A stretch of 64,000 nt of DNA. Origin: Mesorhizobium japonicum MAFF 303099 (lineage in GTDB: Bacteria > Pseudomonadota > Alphaproteobacteria > Rhizobiales > Rhizobiaceae). Below the pieces are notes generated by a model that was given only the letters and a program-made list of their open reading frames with translations, was not told where the DNA came from and searched no databases. Position numbers and translations under genes: made by a program. This document shows, one piece after another, positions 19,425 through 26,798 of the stretch; position 1 is the first letter of the stretch, and every line of letters begins with the position of its first letter. The DNA lies in contig NC_002678.2 in NCBI RefSeq assembly GCF_000009625.1, forward strand, positions 1,302,001 to 1,366,000, read 5' to 3'.

Positions 19425-20156
19425 ATGTCCCAGTCTCTGCACGGCAAAACCGCAATCGTCACCGGCAGTTCGCGCGGCATCGGCCGGGCGATCGCCGAAG
19501 GGCTCGCGGCTGAGGGCGCTGCCGTCGTCGTCAATTATGTCGGCAACCAGAAAGCCGCGGATGAGGTCGTCGCCGGCATCGCCGGCAAGGGAGGAAAGGC
19601 AATCGCCATCCAGGCCGACATATCAAGCGTTTCGGATGTCCGCCGCTTGTTTGACGAGACCGAGAGCAGGCTGGGCGCGATCGACATCGTCGTCGCCAAT
19701 GTTGGCGTCGCCGTCATCAAACCGCTGACCGAAGCAACCGAAGCCGATTTCGACCTTGTCTTCGGCACCAATGCCAAGGGCACCTTCTTCACGCTGCAGG
19801 AAGCAGCGCGCCGGGTAAGGGATGGCGGCCGTATCATCGCCGTCTCCACCGGCGGCACAAAGATGTTCTTCACCCAGACGGCGCTCTACCTCGGCAGCAA
19901 GGGCGCAGTCGAACAGTTCGTCCGCGTGCTCTCGCGTGAACTCGGATCGCGCGGCATCACCGTCAATGCGCTGTCGCCGGGCTTCACTGACACAGACCTG
20001 CTCCCCGAGCGCGATCGCGCCGTGGCGGCCGGCATGTCGCCCTTCGGCAGGATCGGCGCGCCGCACGACGTTGCCGATGTCGCGGTCTTCCTGGCCAGCG
20101 ACGAGGCCCGCTGGCTGACCGGCGACAACATCCAGGCCGGCGGTGGCGTGGCGTAA
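19425..20156 (+). CDS. SDR-family oxidoreductase
   Basis: Classical short-chain dehydrogenase/reductase, 243 aa from ATG 19425 (AAGGAA upstream). Cofactor motif TGSSRGIGRAI at about residues 13-23, NVGVAV (the NNAG equivalent), active-site serine in AVSTGGT, and YLGSK (YxxxK). The acceptor-side residues resemble 3-oxoacyl-ACP reductase-like members. Probably NADP-dependent and controlled by the divergent LysR regulator. Substrate cannot be told from sequence. Confidence 0.87.
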   Translation: MSQSLHGKTAIVTGSSRGIGRAIAEGLAAEGAAVVVNYVGNQKAADEVVAGIAGKGGKAIAIQADISSVSDVRRLFDETESRLGAIDIVVANVGVAVIKPLTEATEADFDLVFGTNAKGTFFTLQEAARRVRDGGRIIAVSTGGTKMFFTQTALYLGSKGAVEQFVRVLSRELGSRGITVNALSPGFTDTDLLPERDRAVAAGMSPFGRIGAPHDVADVAVFLASDEARWLTGDNIQAGGGVA

Positions 20157-20160
20157 GGAT

Positions 20161-20212
20161 AGGCAGTAGGCAGTAGGCAGTAGGCAGCAGGCAGCAGGCA
20201 GCAGGCAGCAGG
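20161..20212. repeat. Heptanucleotide tandem repeat (AGGCAGY)
   Basis: Three AGGCAGT units are followed by four AGGCAGC units and a partial AGG, between two convergent genes. GATAGGCAGT (20158-20167) is also inverted as ACTGCCTATC at 20275-20284, so the gap could fold into a long hairpin. No gene is present here. Confidence 0.85.
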
Positions 20213-20286
20213 AAAATAGCAAAGGTGACATTCAAAGCGGCAGTATAATAAACGATCCCTACTCCCTATTCCCCACTGCCTATCTC

Positions 20287-21507
20287 CTAATCCGCCATCG
20301 TCTCCAGGCTGGCGAAGCCCTGCGGCGCGTCGCCCTCGTCGAACGGCGTCGTCACCTCGACGAATGTGTCGGGATAGAAGCCGTTGAAGCGTGTGCGGAG
20401 CGACAGCGAGTAGGCGCCGATATGGCCGATCTCGATCCAGTCGCCGGTGTCGACGGTTTCCGGCAGCCAGAACGGCCTGGACAGGATGTCGACGGAATCG
20501 CAGGTCGCGCCGCAGACCTTGAACGGCACGACGTTCTTTTCAGCGCCATTGCGGGTCCTGATCGCCGGATCGGGAATGAAGCGTGCCGGCAGCGTGATCT
20601 TGCCGGTCCATGAATCCGACAGCGATGCCCAGATGCCGTCATTGATGTAGAGCCGCTTGCCCTTGCGCAGGAGCACGCGCACGATCAGCGACAGGCAGCG
20701 CGCCACGATCACCCTGCCCGGCTCGGCCACCAGCGGCATCTGGTCGAACTGATATTCCTTCAGGTCGCCGGAAAGCCGCGACATGATCTGGCCGAGCGAC
20801 GGCATCTCGATCTGCTTGCGGTTGGGATCATGGCCGTATTCGGCCGGAAAGCCGCCGCCGACATCGAGACCGGCGATGTCGAATGTCAGCCGGTTGCGCA
20901 CCCAGTCGGCCGAGGCCAGCGCCCGCTCATACGTGTCGGGATCCTCGATCTGGCTGCCGACATGGAAACACAGGCCGACCTTGTAGCCGGTGCGGTTCAG
21001 CCGCTCGGCGAGTTCGACCGCATAGGCCGGCCCGGCGCCAAACTTCTTCGACAGTTCGTAGGCCGCCGACCCTTTCGTCTGGATGCGCACGAACACGCTG
21101 ATCGAGCCCGGGTCGATGTCGAGCGCCCGCACCACCCGCGTCAGCTTGGTGATCTCGTCCTCATGGTCGAGCGAAATGACGCGGATGCCGTATTTCTCCA
21201 GCGCCAGTTTGATATCCGACTGCGCCTTGACCGGGTGCATGTAGAGCATCTCGGCATCGGGAGAGACCGCGCGCACGGCAGCGAATTCGCCGGGCGAAGC
21301 GACGTCGAAGGCAGTGACGCCGGCCTCGACCAAGGTCTTCAGCACGATCTGCTCGCCATTGGTCTTGACCGCATAGGCGGTCTTGCCGGGGAACATGCCC
21401 ATGAACTGCCTGGCATCGGCCTTCAGCACCTGCGGGCGAAAGCAATAGACCGGATCGTCAGGACGAAGCGCCAGTGCCGCCTCGCGGGCATTCTCGAATC
21501 GCTGCAT
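20287..21507 (-). CDS. Ornithine/diaminopimelate-type decarboxylase (PLP group IV, alanine racemase fold)
   Basis: Basic amino acid decarboxylase, probably acting on ornithine or lysine for putrescine or cadaverine synthesis. 406 aa from ATG 21507 (GAGGAT upstream). The PLP lysine is in YAVKTNG (K48). Other landmarks are FHVGSQ, LDVGGGFP, EPGR (phosphate binding), and GATCDSVD with the conserved active-site cysteine. The size matches eukaryotic-like ODC. A recognition of ODC versus a lysine/ornithine enzyme would need the specificity helix compared. It stands alone, convergent with the SDR gene. Confidence 0.88.
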   Translation of the reverse strand: MQRFENAREAALALRPDDPVYCFRPQVLKADARQFMGMFPGKTAYAVKTNGEQIVLKTLVEAGVTAFDVASPGEFAAVRAVSPDAEMLYMHPVKAQSDIKLALEKYGIRVISLDHEDEITKLTRVVRALDIDPGSISVFVRIQTKGSAAYELSKKFGAGPAYAVELAERLNRTGYKVGLCFHVGSQIEDPDTYERALASADWVRNRLTFDIAGLDVGGGFPAEYGHDPNRKQIEMPSLGQIMSRLSGDLKEYQFDQMPLVAEPGRVIVARCLSLIVRVLLRKGKRLYINDGIWASLSDSWTGKITLPARFIPDPAIRTRNGAEKNVVPFKVCGATCDSVDILSRPFWLPETVDTGDWIEIGHIGAYSLSLRTRFNGFYPDTFVEVTTPFDEGDAPQGFASLETMAD

Positions 21508-21719
21508 TGACGAATCCTCGATCTCGGCTGCGCACAATTAATCCAAGCTAGCGGCTAATGAAAACAATTCTGTGTCTCGTGCCCCTGACGCTGCGCGCTA
21601 GTCTTGGCAGCATCGTTTGCCGGCGATCAGGTTTCGGGTGGCGCTTGTCGCCGGACCCGATATGCCTGTGTCTGGCCGGGTGACATTCGAGCCGGCATGT
21701 CGGGGGGAGGACGATCCGC

Positions 21720-22637
21720 ATGGCAATTGCCGCTACATCCGCACCACGCGGACCGATGACGCTCACCGACTGGGGGCAGTTGCTGTTGCTTGGCGCCATC
21801 TGGGGCGGTTCGTTCTTCTTCGCCCGCATCGCGGTGGCGGAGCTTCACCCGCTGGTGCTGGTGCTGTTTCGCGTCGCCATCGCGGCAATCGCGCTGCAGA
21901 TCTATCTCGGCCTGCGCGGTCCGTCCTTCCGCCTTGCCTTTCCCCATGCCGGCCTGTTCTTCCTGCTGGCCTTCACCAACAATGTCGTCCCCTTCTCGCT
22001 GATCTTCGCCGGCCAGACCGAGCTTGGCGCCGGCGTCGCCTCTGTGCTCAACGCGACGACGCCGTTCTGGACGCTGATCCTCGCCAACGCGCTGACATCG
22101 GACGAAAAGCTCTCCTGGAACAAGCTCGCCGGCATCGGGCTCGGCGTCGCCGGCACCGCCGTCATGATCGGTCCCGGCCTGCTCGCCGGGCTCGGCGGCC
22201 CGGTCTGGGCAAAATTCGCGCTGATCGGCGCGTCTTTGTCCTATGGCGTCGCGCTGATGGTCGCCCGCCGCTTCAAGGGCGTGCCCTCGCCGGTCATCGC
22301 CACCGGCCAGTTGACCGCCTCGACCATCATCATGATACCGATCGTGCTGCTCACGCACGGCCCCGCCGACCTGTTCTCGGCCTCGCCGTCAGTCTGGGCG
22401 GCGGTGCTGGCGCTGGCGCTTTTGTCCACCGCCTTCGCCTACATCCTCTACTTCAACCTCGTCGCCTCGGCCGGCGCCACCAACGCCTCGCTGGTCACAC
22501 TGATCGTGCCGGCCAGCGCCATGCTGCTCGGTTTTCTTTTCCTGGGCGAACGGCTGGAACTGTTCGAGATTGGTGGCGTGGTGCTGATCGGCCTCGGTCT
22601 CCTCACAATCGACGGACGTGTCCTTGGAAGACGTTAG
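21720..22637 (+). CDS. DMT-superfamily transporter (EamA type)
   Basis: Inner-membrane exporter of the drug/metabolite family, 305 aa with about ten hydrophobic helices arranged as two EamA repeats. The first begins at LLLLGAIWGGSFFFARIAV and the second around AKFALIGASLSYGVALMVARR. Family motif near the end: LVTLIVPASAMLLGFLFLGERL. Substrates of this class (amino acids, metabolites, toxins) cannot be inferred here. Confidence 0.88.
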   Translation: MAIAATSAPRGPMTLTDWGQLLLLGAIWGGSFFFARIAVAELHPLVLVLFRVAIAAIALQIYLGLRGPSFRLAFPHAGLFFLLAFTNNVVPFSLIFAGQTELGAGVASVLNATTPFWTLILANALTSDEKLSWNKLAGIGLGVAGTAVMIGPGLLAGLGGPVWAKFALIGASLSYGVALMVARRFKGVPSPVIATGQLTASTIIMIPIVLLTHGPADLFSASPSVWAAVLALALLSTAFAYILYFNLVASAGATNASLVTLIVPASAMLLGFLFLGERLELFEIGGVVLIGLGLLTIDGRVLGRR

Positions 22638-22638
22638 G

Positions 22639-22664
22639 CGCGAAAATCGAAGTCGATTTTCGCG
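22639..22664. terminator. Hairpin after the DMT transporter gene
   Basis: CGCGAAAATCGA (22639-22650) and TCGATTTTCGCG (22653-22664) are perfect 12-bp arms starting 2 bp after the stop. No T-run follows, so it may be a transcript-end or stability hairpin or a palindromic repeat. Confidence 0.5.
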
Positions 22665-22877
22665 GCGGTAGCGCTGCCATGACACAGCATCGACACCTCC
22701 CCGCCACAATTTATTCACAGGTCGGAAGCGGGTTTTTGCCGAGAAGTTTCAACGGCTAACGGCAAAAGCAGGGTCGCAATTTTCACAATCACGTCGCAAT
22801 GCAGCACATTTTCCGCTTGCCTGTGGCACAAATGAACCTAGACTCTTAGGCATAGCTCTTTAAGAGGAGGCTATGTC

Positions 22878-22964
22878 ATGGGACTCACGAGGCCAATCAA
22901 CGCATTGATGATTTGTGCTGCGTTTGCTTTCATCGGCGCCCTCATTATGGGCGTCCTTCCCTGA
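22878..22964 (+). CDS. 28-residue predicted single-span membrane protein
   Basis: A very short gene between the DMT transporter and metF. The ATG at 22878 is preceded by AAGAGGAGG at ideal spacing. It encodes MGLTRPINALMICAAFAFIG and ends ALIMGVLP: a short basic start and one hydrophobic helix (about residues 9-26). A strong Rho-independent terminator lies 48 bp downstream. I think I have seen similar short proteins in other rhizobia but know no function. Small membrane proteins often modify a partner complex. Confidence 0.75.
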   Translation: MGLTRPINALMICAAFAFIGALIMGVLP

Positions 22965-23011
22965 ACCCGCCAAGACGGGGAAGACCAGCACCTGATAGTC
23001 TAAGCAATTCG

Positions 23012-23038
23012 AAAGGCCGGGTTTTTACCCGGCCTTTT
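23012..23038 (+). terminator. Rho-independent terminator
   Basis: AAAGGCCGGGT (23012-23022) and ACCCGGCCTTT (23027-23037) form an 11-bp stem with a TTTT loop and end in TTTT. It ends the transcript of the 28-residue protein gene. Confidence 0.85.
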
Positions 23039-23049
23039 GCTGTTCTGGC

Positions 23050-23151
23050 TAAAGCGCGTCGCGTCTGAACGGATTCATGCGACGCGCTTTAGGTCTTCGT
23101 TCTCGTGCATGTCGTTCTCCCAAAACCGGGGCCACTTTTGGGCGACATGCA
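23050..23151. repeat. RIME-like two-palindrome intergenic element
   Basis: The left palindrome is TAAAGCGCGTCGC (23050-23062) with GCGACGCGCTTTA (23079-23091). The right palindrome is TGCATGTCG (23106-23114) with CGACATGCA (23143-23151), containing CCCAAAA and TTTTGGG. About 100 bp with two large palindromes fits the known description of RIME elements. It ends just before the metF stop codon. Confidence 0.75.
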
Positions 23152-23158
23152 TTAAACC

Positions 23159-24076
23159 TCACGCCGCAGCCGAACCTGCCACCTCCGCCTCGTGCGAGCG
23201 GATGCCGATCATGTGGCAGATGGCGAAGACGAGGTCGGCGCGGTTCATCGTGTAGAAGTGGAAGTCGCCCACCCCGCGTTCGACCAGGTCGAGAACCTGT
23301 TCGGCGGCGACGGCGGACGCCACCAGCGCATGGGTCTGCGGGTCGTTCTGCAGGCCCTCGAAGCGCTCGGCCAGCCATGCCGGCACCAGCGCGCCGCATC
23401 GCGCCGAGAAATTGGCGACCTGGGTGAAATTATGCACCGGCAGGATGCCGGGAACGATCGGGATGTAGATGCCCGCCCGGCGCGCACGCTCGACATAGCG
23501 CTCGTAGAGATCATTGTCGAAGAAGAACTGGGTGATAGCCCGCGTCGCGCCATTGTCGACCTTGCGCTTCAGCATGTCGATATCGGTGGCGAAGTCCGGG
23601 CTTTCCGGATGCTTTTCCGGATAAGCCGAAACCGAAATGTCGAAATCGCCCGCGTCCTTCATCGCGCCGACCAGTTCGGCGCCGTTGGCATAGCCGTCGG
23701 GATGCGGGCGGTAGGCGGTGCCAACGCCCGCGGCCGGATCGCCGCGCAGGGCGACGAAGCGCTTGACGCCCATAGCGGCGAATTCCTGGATCACCGCGTC
23801 GACCTGATGGCGAGCGGCATCGACGCAGGTCATGTGCGCGGCCGGCGTCAGGCTGGTCTCGTTCAGGATGCGACCGACGGTGCGCGCCGTGCGCTCACGC
23901 GTCGAGCCGCCGGCGCCATAGGTCACCGAGACGAATTTCGGCTTCAGCGGCTCCAGCCGCGTGACCGTGTCCCACAGCCGCGCCTCCATCTCGTCATTCT
24001 TGGGCGGGAAGAATTCGAAGGAAACCTTGACCTTGTCGCCAATGTCGGGGCGGCGGGAAAAGCGGAACTGGTTCAT
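23159..24076 (-). CDS. metF: 5,10-methylenetetrahydrofolate reductase MetF
   Basis: Flavoprotein that reduces methylene-THF to methyl-THF for methionine synthesis. 305 aa. Family landmarks: SFEFFPPKN near the N-terminus (catalytic Glu), SVTYGAGGSTRERT, HMTCVDA, ALRGDP, and the NADH/folate region TRAITQFFFDND. The start overlaps the stop of the upstream ArsR-methyltransferase gene by one base (TGATG), so the two are cotranscribed. A palindrome in front of that gene probably controls both. Confidence 0.95.
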   Translation of the reverse strand: MNQFRFSRRPDIGDKVKVSFEFFPPKNDEMEARLWDTVTRLEPLKPKFVSVTYGAGGSTRERTARTVGRILNETSLTPAAHMTCVDAARHQVDAVIQEFAAMGVKRFVALRGDPAAGVGTAYRPHPDGYANGAELVGAMKDAGDFDISVSAYPEKHPESPDFATDIDMLKRKVDNGATRAITQFFFDNDLYERYVERARRAGIYIPIVPGILPVHNFTQVANFSARCGALVPAWLAERFEGLQNDPQTHALVASAVAAEQVLDLVERGVGDFHFYTMNRADLVFAICHMIGIRSHEAEVAGSAAA

Positions 24077-25098
24077 CAGGCGATTTCCCCTATCGAATTC
24101 ACTTTGGTCTGCTGGCTGTCATTGGCAGGGTCGGCGATCAGCAGGCGCCGGTCGCGGCCAAGCCAGAGTTTGACGGTGAGCCTGGGCTCGCTGCCGCCGC
24201 GCGGCTCGAATTCCTGGGCATCCTCGAGATCAAGGCCGGCCTCGGCAAACCACTCGCCGATCTGCCGGTCGGAAAAGCCGAGCCGCATATGTGCGTGCTC
24301 TTCGCGCAGGAATTCCAGCGTGTGCGGCGCGAAGTCGACGATGACCAGCCGGCCCGACGGCCGCAAAAGCCGCGCCGCCTCGTGGATGGCGCGGGCCGGA
24401 TCGTCGAGATAGTGCAGCACCTGGTGGATGGTGACGAGATCGAAGGCATCGCGCTCGACCGGCGGCGAGAAGATATCGCCTTGCCGCACCTGCGCATTGG
24501 AAACGCCGGCCTTGTCGAGATTGGCGCGCGCCACGGTCAGCATCTCGCGCGACATGTCGATGCCGACACCGCGCCGGTAGAGCGGCGAGAAGATTTCCAG
24601 GAGCCGCCCGGTACCGGTGCCAAGATCCAGCATCGACTGGAACGGCCGCTTGCCAACCAGCTTCAGCATCGCCGCCTCGACCGCGCGGTCCGGCACATGC
24701 AGCGAGCGTATATGGTCCCAGCTTGCCGCATTCACGGAGAAATACTCCGCCGCCCGGTCCTGCCGCTTGCGCTTGACCGAGGCCAGCCGCTCGAGGTCGC
24801 GCTCGACCTGCGGATCGGCGCCGCGAATGCTGGAAACCAGCCCCATGACGAAGTCACGCGCGGAATCGGCATCCGACAGGCGGAAGAACGCCCATGATCC
24901 TTCCTGGTAGCGGTCGATCAGCCCGGCCTCGAGAAGCAGCTTCAAATGCCGCGAAACGCGCGGCTGCGACTGACCAAGAATTTCGGTAAGATCGGAAACG
25001 GTGAGGTCGCCACGCGACAACAGTGCCAATATGCGCAGGCGGCTGGATTCGGCCGCCGCCTTCAGCGTATCCACCATGGTGTCGAGCGAAACATGCAT
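24076..25098 (-). CDS. ArsR-type regulator fused to a SAM methyltransferase domain
   Basis: 340 aa with two domains. An N-terminal ArsR winged helix (about residues 8-95) has SSRLRILALLSRGDLTVSDL and SQPRVSRHLKLLLEAGLI. A C-terminal class I methyltransferase (about 130-320) has LDLGTGTGRLLEIF, VGIDMSREML and IHQVLHYLDDP. No metal-binding ELCV(C)D motif is seen in the ArsR part. Coupling to metF suggests a methionine-cycle regulator that senses SAM or SAH through its methyltransferase fold; this is inference. The in-frame ATG at 25077 is an alternative start. Confidence 0.88.
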   Translation of the reverse strand: MHVSLDTMVDTLKAAAESSRLRILALLSRGDLTVSDLTEILGQSQPRVSRHLKLLLEAGLIDRYQEGSWAFFRLSDADSARDFVMGLVSSIRGADPQVERDLERLASVKRKRQDRAAEYFSVNAASWDHIRSLHVPDRAVEAAMLKLVGKRPFQSMLDLGTGTGRLLEIFSPLYRRGVGIDMSREMLTVARANLDKAGVSNAQVRQGDIFSPPVERDAFDLVTIHQVLHYLDDPARAIHEAARLLRPSGRLVIVDFAPHTLEFLREEHAHMRLGFSDRQIGEWFAEAGLDLEDAQEFEPRGGSEPRLTVKLWLGRDRRLLIADPANDSQQTKVNSIGEIA

Positions 25099-25138
25099 CA
25101 GCGTATTCTCTTTTCAGCGCATTCACTTTGAAAAAGAT

Positions 25139-25154
25139 ATAAACATATGTTTAT
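25139..25154. promoter_or_regulatory. Perfect 16-bp palindrome upstream of the ArsR-metF operon
   Basis: ATAAACATATGTTTAT is fully self-complementary and sits 40 bp before the regulator start, in an AT-rich promoter-like stretch. It is the natural candidate operator for the ArsR protein it precedes. Confidence 0.65.
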
Positions 25155-25227
25155 GTCGATTTTCAAAACCTTGCAAGCGCTATGTCGCTCCCGGACAAGA
25201 AAATGCCGCATGCGTGATTTCCCGGTG

Positions 25228-25275
25228 CGCGCCGCCCAAAAATGTGGTGCGGTCCTGGGACGATGACAGGCACCA
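25228..25275. repeat. Degenerate RIME-like palindrome, copy 3
   Basis: CGCCCAAAAATG...GCGGTCCTGGGAC...GACAGGCAC aligns base for base with copy 1 at 15824-15862 with scattered changes. It overlaps the earliest possible start codons (25242 and 25263) of the trmO frame. Confidence 0.5.
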
Positions 25276-25283
25276 GCACAGAG

Positions 25284-25817
25284 ATGGGCAGAATGACCGG
25301 GCCGCGCGAAATGTTCGAGGCACGCGAAGGCGAGCAGAGGCTGGAACAGGATCCGGCAACGATGCCGGCGGATGGCGGCGTCGTCTTCATCGGCCGCATC
25401 GCCTCGCCCTGGACGACACGGGAGAGCTGCCCGAAAAACATGCGCACGGCGCGCGAGACCGGGCAGCAGGCGGTGCTGACCATCGACGCGCCCTATCGTG
25501 AAGGCCTGCGCGGGCTGGAGCGTGCCAGCCATGTCATCGTCCTGTCCTGGCTGCACCACGCGCCGCGCAATCTGATTGTGCAAAAACCCCGCCATGCGGC
25601 TGAAGCCAAAGGCGTGTTCGGCCTGCGCTCCCCTGCCCGGCCGAACCCGATCGGCCTGCATGTGGCAAGGCTCATCGGATTGGACATCGCCGCCGGGCGC
25701 ATCGATCTCGACGCCATCGACGTGCTCGACGGCACGCCGGTCATCGACATCAAGCCCTACTTCGCCTCGACCGACGCCATACCAGAGGCGATCATCGAAG
25801 GACGCGAGGAGCGATGA
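25284..25817 (+). CDS. trmO: tRNA (N6-threonylcarbamoyladenosine(37)-N6)-methyltransferase TrmO
   Basis: SAM-dependent enzyme that adds the methyl group of m6t6A37 in certain tRNAs. TsaA/UPF0066 family. Core motifs: VVFIGRIASPW, ENCPKNMR-like SCPKNMRTARETG, LSWLHHAPRNLIVQ, and the signature LRSPARPNPIGLHV. About 177 aa from ATG 25284. Earlier ATGs fall in a degenerate intergenic repeat, and 25293 is an alternative. The stop overlaps the next gene's ATG by 4 bp. Confidence 0.88.
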   Translation: MGRMTGPREMFEAREGEQRLEQDPATMPADGGVVFIGRIASPWTTRESCPKNMRTARETGQQAVLTIDAPYREGLRGLERASHVIVLSWLHHAPRNLIVQKPRHAAEAKGVFGLRSPARPNPIGLHVARLIGLDIAAGRIDLDAIDVLDGTPVIDIKPYFASTDAIPEAIIEGREER

Positions 25818-26128
25818 CAGCACCGACCGGCCGCCGCCGCGCCATCGCCAAGGCGCTGACCGCACTTCTGCCGCTGGCGCCCTATGCCGACATGGAAAAG
25901 ATCCGCGCCGACGCCGGCGCAGTGCATATGAAGACCTTGCCGCCAGGCATTGCCGTGTGGCTGGCGACGATCGCCCACATTCGTCACATGCATACCGACT
26001 ACGAAAAGCTGCTGGCCGAGGGTTATGACCGCGACTCCGCTCGCTTCTTTGTCATCGAGCAGACCAACATCATGCTCACCCGCTGGCGCGCGACCCGCCT
26101 GCTCGATGCCGACGACGAGGAGGAATGA
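25814..26128 (+). CDS. DUF2293 domain protein
   Basis: 104-aa helical protein of unknown function. It resembles the DUF2293 family: KALTALLPLAPYADMEKIRADA, then HIRHMHTDYEKLLAEGYDRDSARFFV and a basic C-terminal helix. No signal peptide or membrane span. Translationally coupled to trmO (ATGA), hinting at a tRNA- or RNA-related role, but nothing in the sequence proves it. Convergent with the next gene, 5 bp away. Confidence 0.78.
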   Translation: MTAPTGRRRAIAKALTALLPLAPYADMEKIRADAGAVHMKTLPPGIAVWLATIAHIRHMHTDYEKLLAEGYDRDSARFFVIEQTNIMLTRWRATRLLDADDEEE

Positions 26129-26133
26129 GGCCG

Positions 26134-26640
26134 CTATTGCTTGGTCAGCACGGCGATCGCATTGTAGGGCTGGCCATCGGCCTGGCCGACCCAGGTCCAG
26201 GACAGGTTTCCCTTGAAAAACCGGACGGTGATATCGCCGCCATCGATGCACTTGTCCTGGCCGTAGGTGATGCTCTCATGGAATTCCGCCGACGTCTCGT
26301 CCCTCGACGTCTGCGACAGCGATCCGCCGCAGCCGAGTGACGGATAATCGATCGACGCGCCGTCATCGCTGATTGTCATGGCGATCGACCAGTCGGCGCC
26401 GGCGTCACCCGCCGGGCTCTGGTGGCCACTGCCGATCCACTTGCCGGTCAGCGTCTGCGCCGGCGCATTCGCCGTGCAAGGCAGGTTCTGGAAGATCGGT
26501 GTCAGTTCGGTGCCGGTCTTCTCGCAGCGATAGGTCTGGCCGTTTTGGCAGAGTTCGTCGCCTTGTTTCACGCACTGCGCGCTGGCCTCGCCCGCGGCGA
26601 AAATCATCATGGTCGCGATGACCGTCCCAAGCCTGCCCAT
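26134..26640 (-). CDS. Secreted protein of unknown function
   Basis: 168 aa with an N-terminal signal peptide (MGRLGTVIATMMIFAAGEASA, cleaved before Q). The mature N-terminus has a cysteine-rich knot, CVKQGDELCQNGQTYRCEKTG, and further cysteines at NLPC, LGCGG and DKCIDG, so disulfides are likely. The second half looks like an all-beta domain (GKWIGSGHQ, DGGDITVRFFKGNLSWTWVG). No family recognised. It stands alone. Confidence 0.78.
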   Translation of the reverse strand: MGRLGTVIATMMIFAAGEASAQCVKQGDELCQNGQTYRCEKTGTELTPIFQNLPCTANAPAQTLTGKWIGSGHQSPAGDAGADWSIAMTISDDGASIDYPSLGCGGSLSQTSRDETSAEFHESITYGQDKCIDGGDITVRFFKGNLSWTWVGQADGQPYNAIAVLTKQ

Positions 26641-26798
26641 ATCCCCCTCCCGTCCCGAGCTATCGAACTATAAGGCAATTCCAATCCGGTGTATCGGCTG
26701 GACCGTCATGGAGGACGAACAGCGCCAGACGGCTGGCCCTACGCCTTCTGTCCGGGGCCGGTAGGCTGATGACCCGTCCCGCCCGCGAGGAGGCCCTG

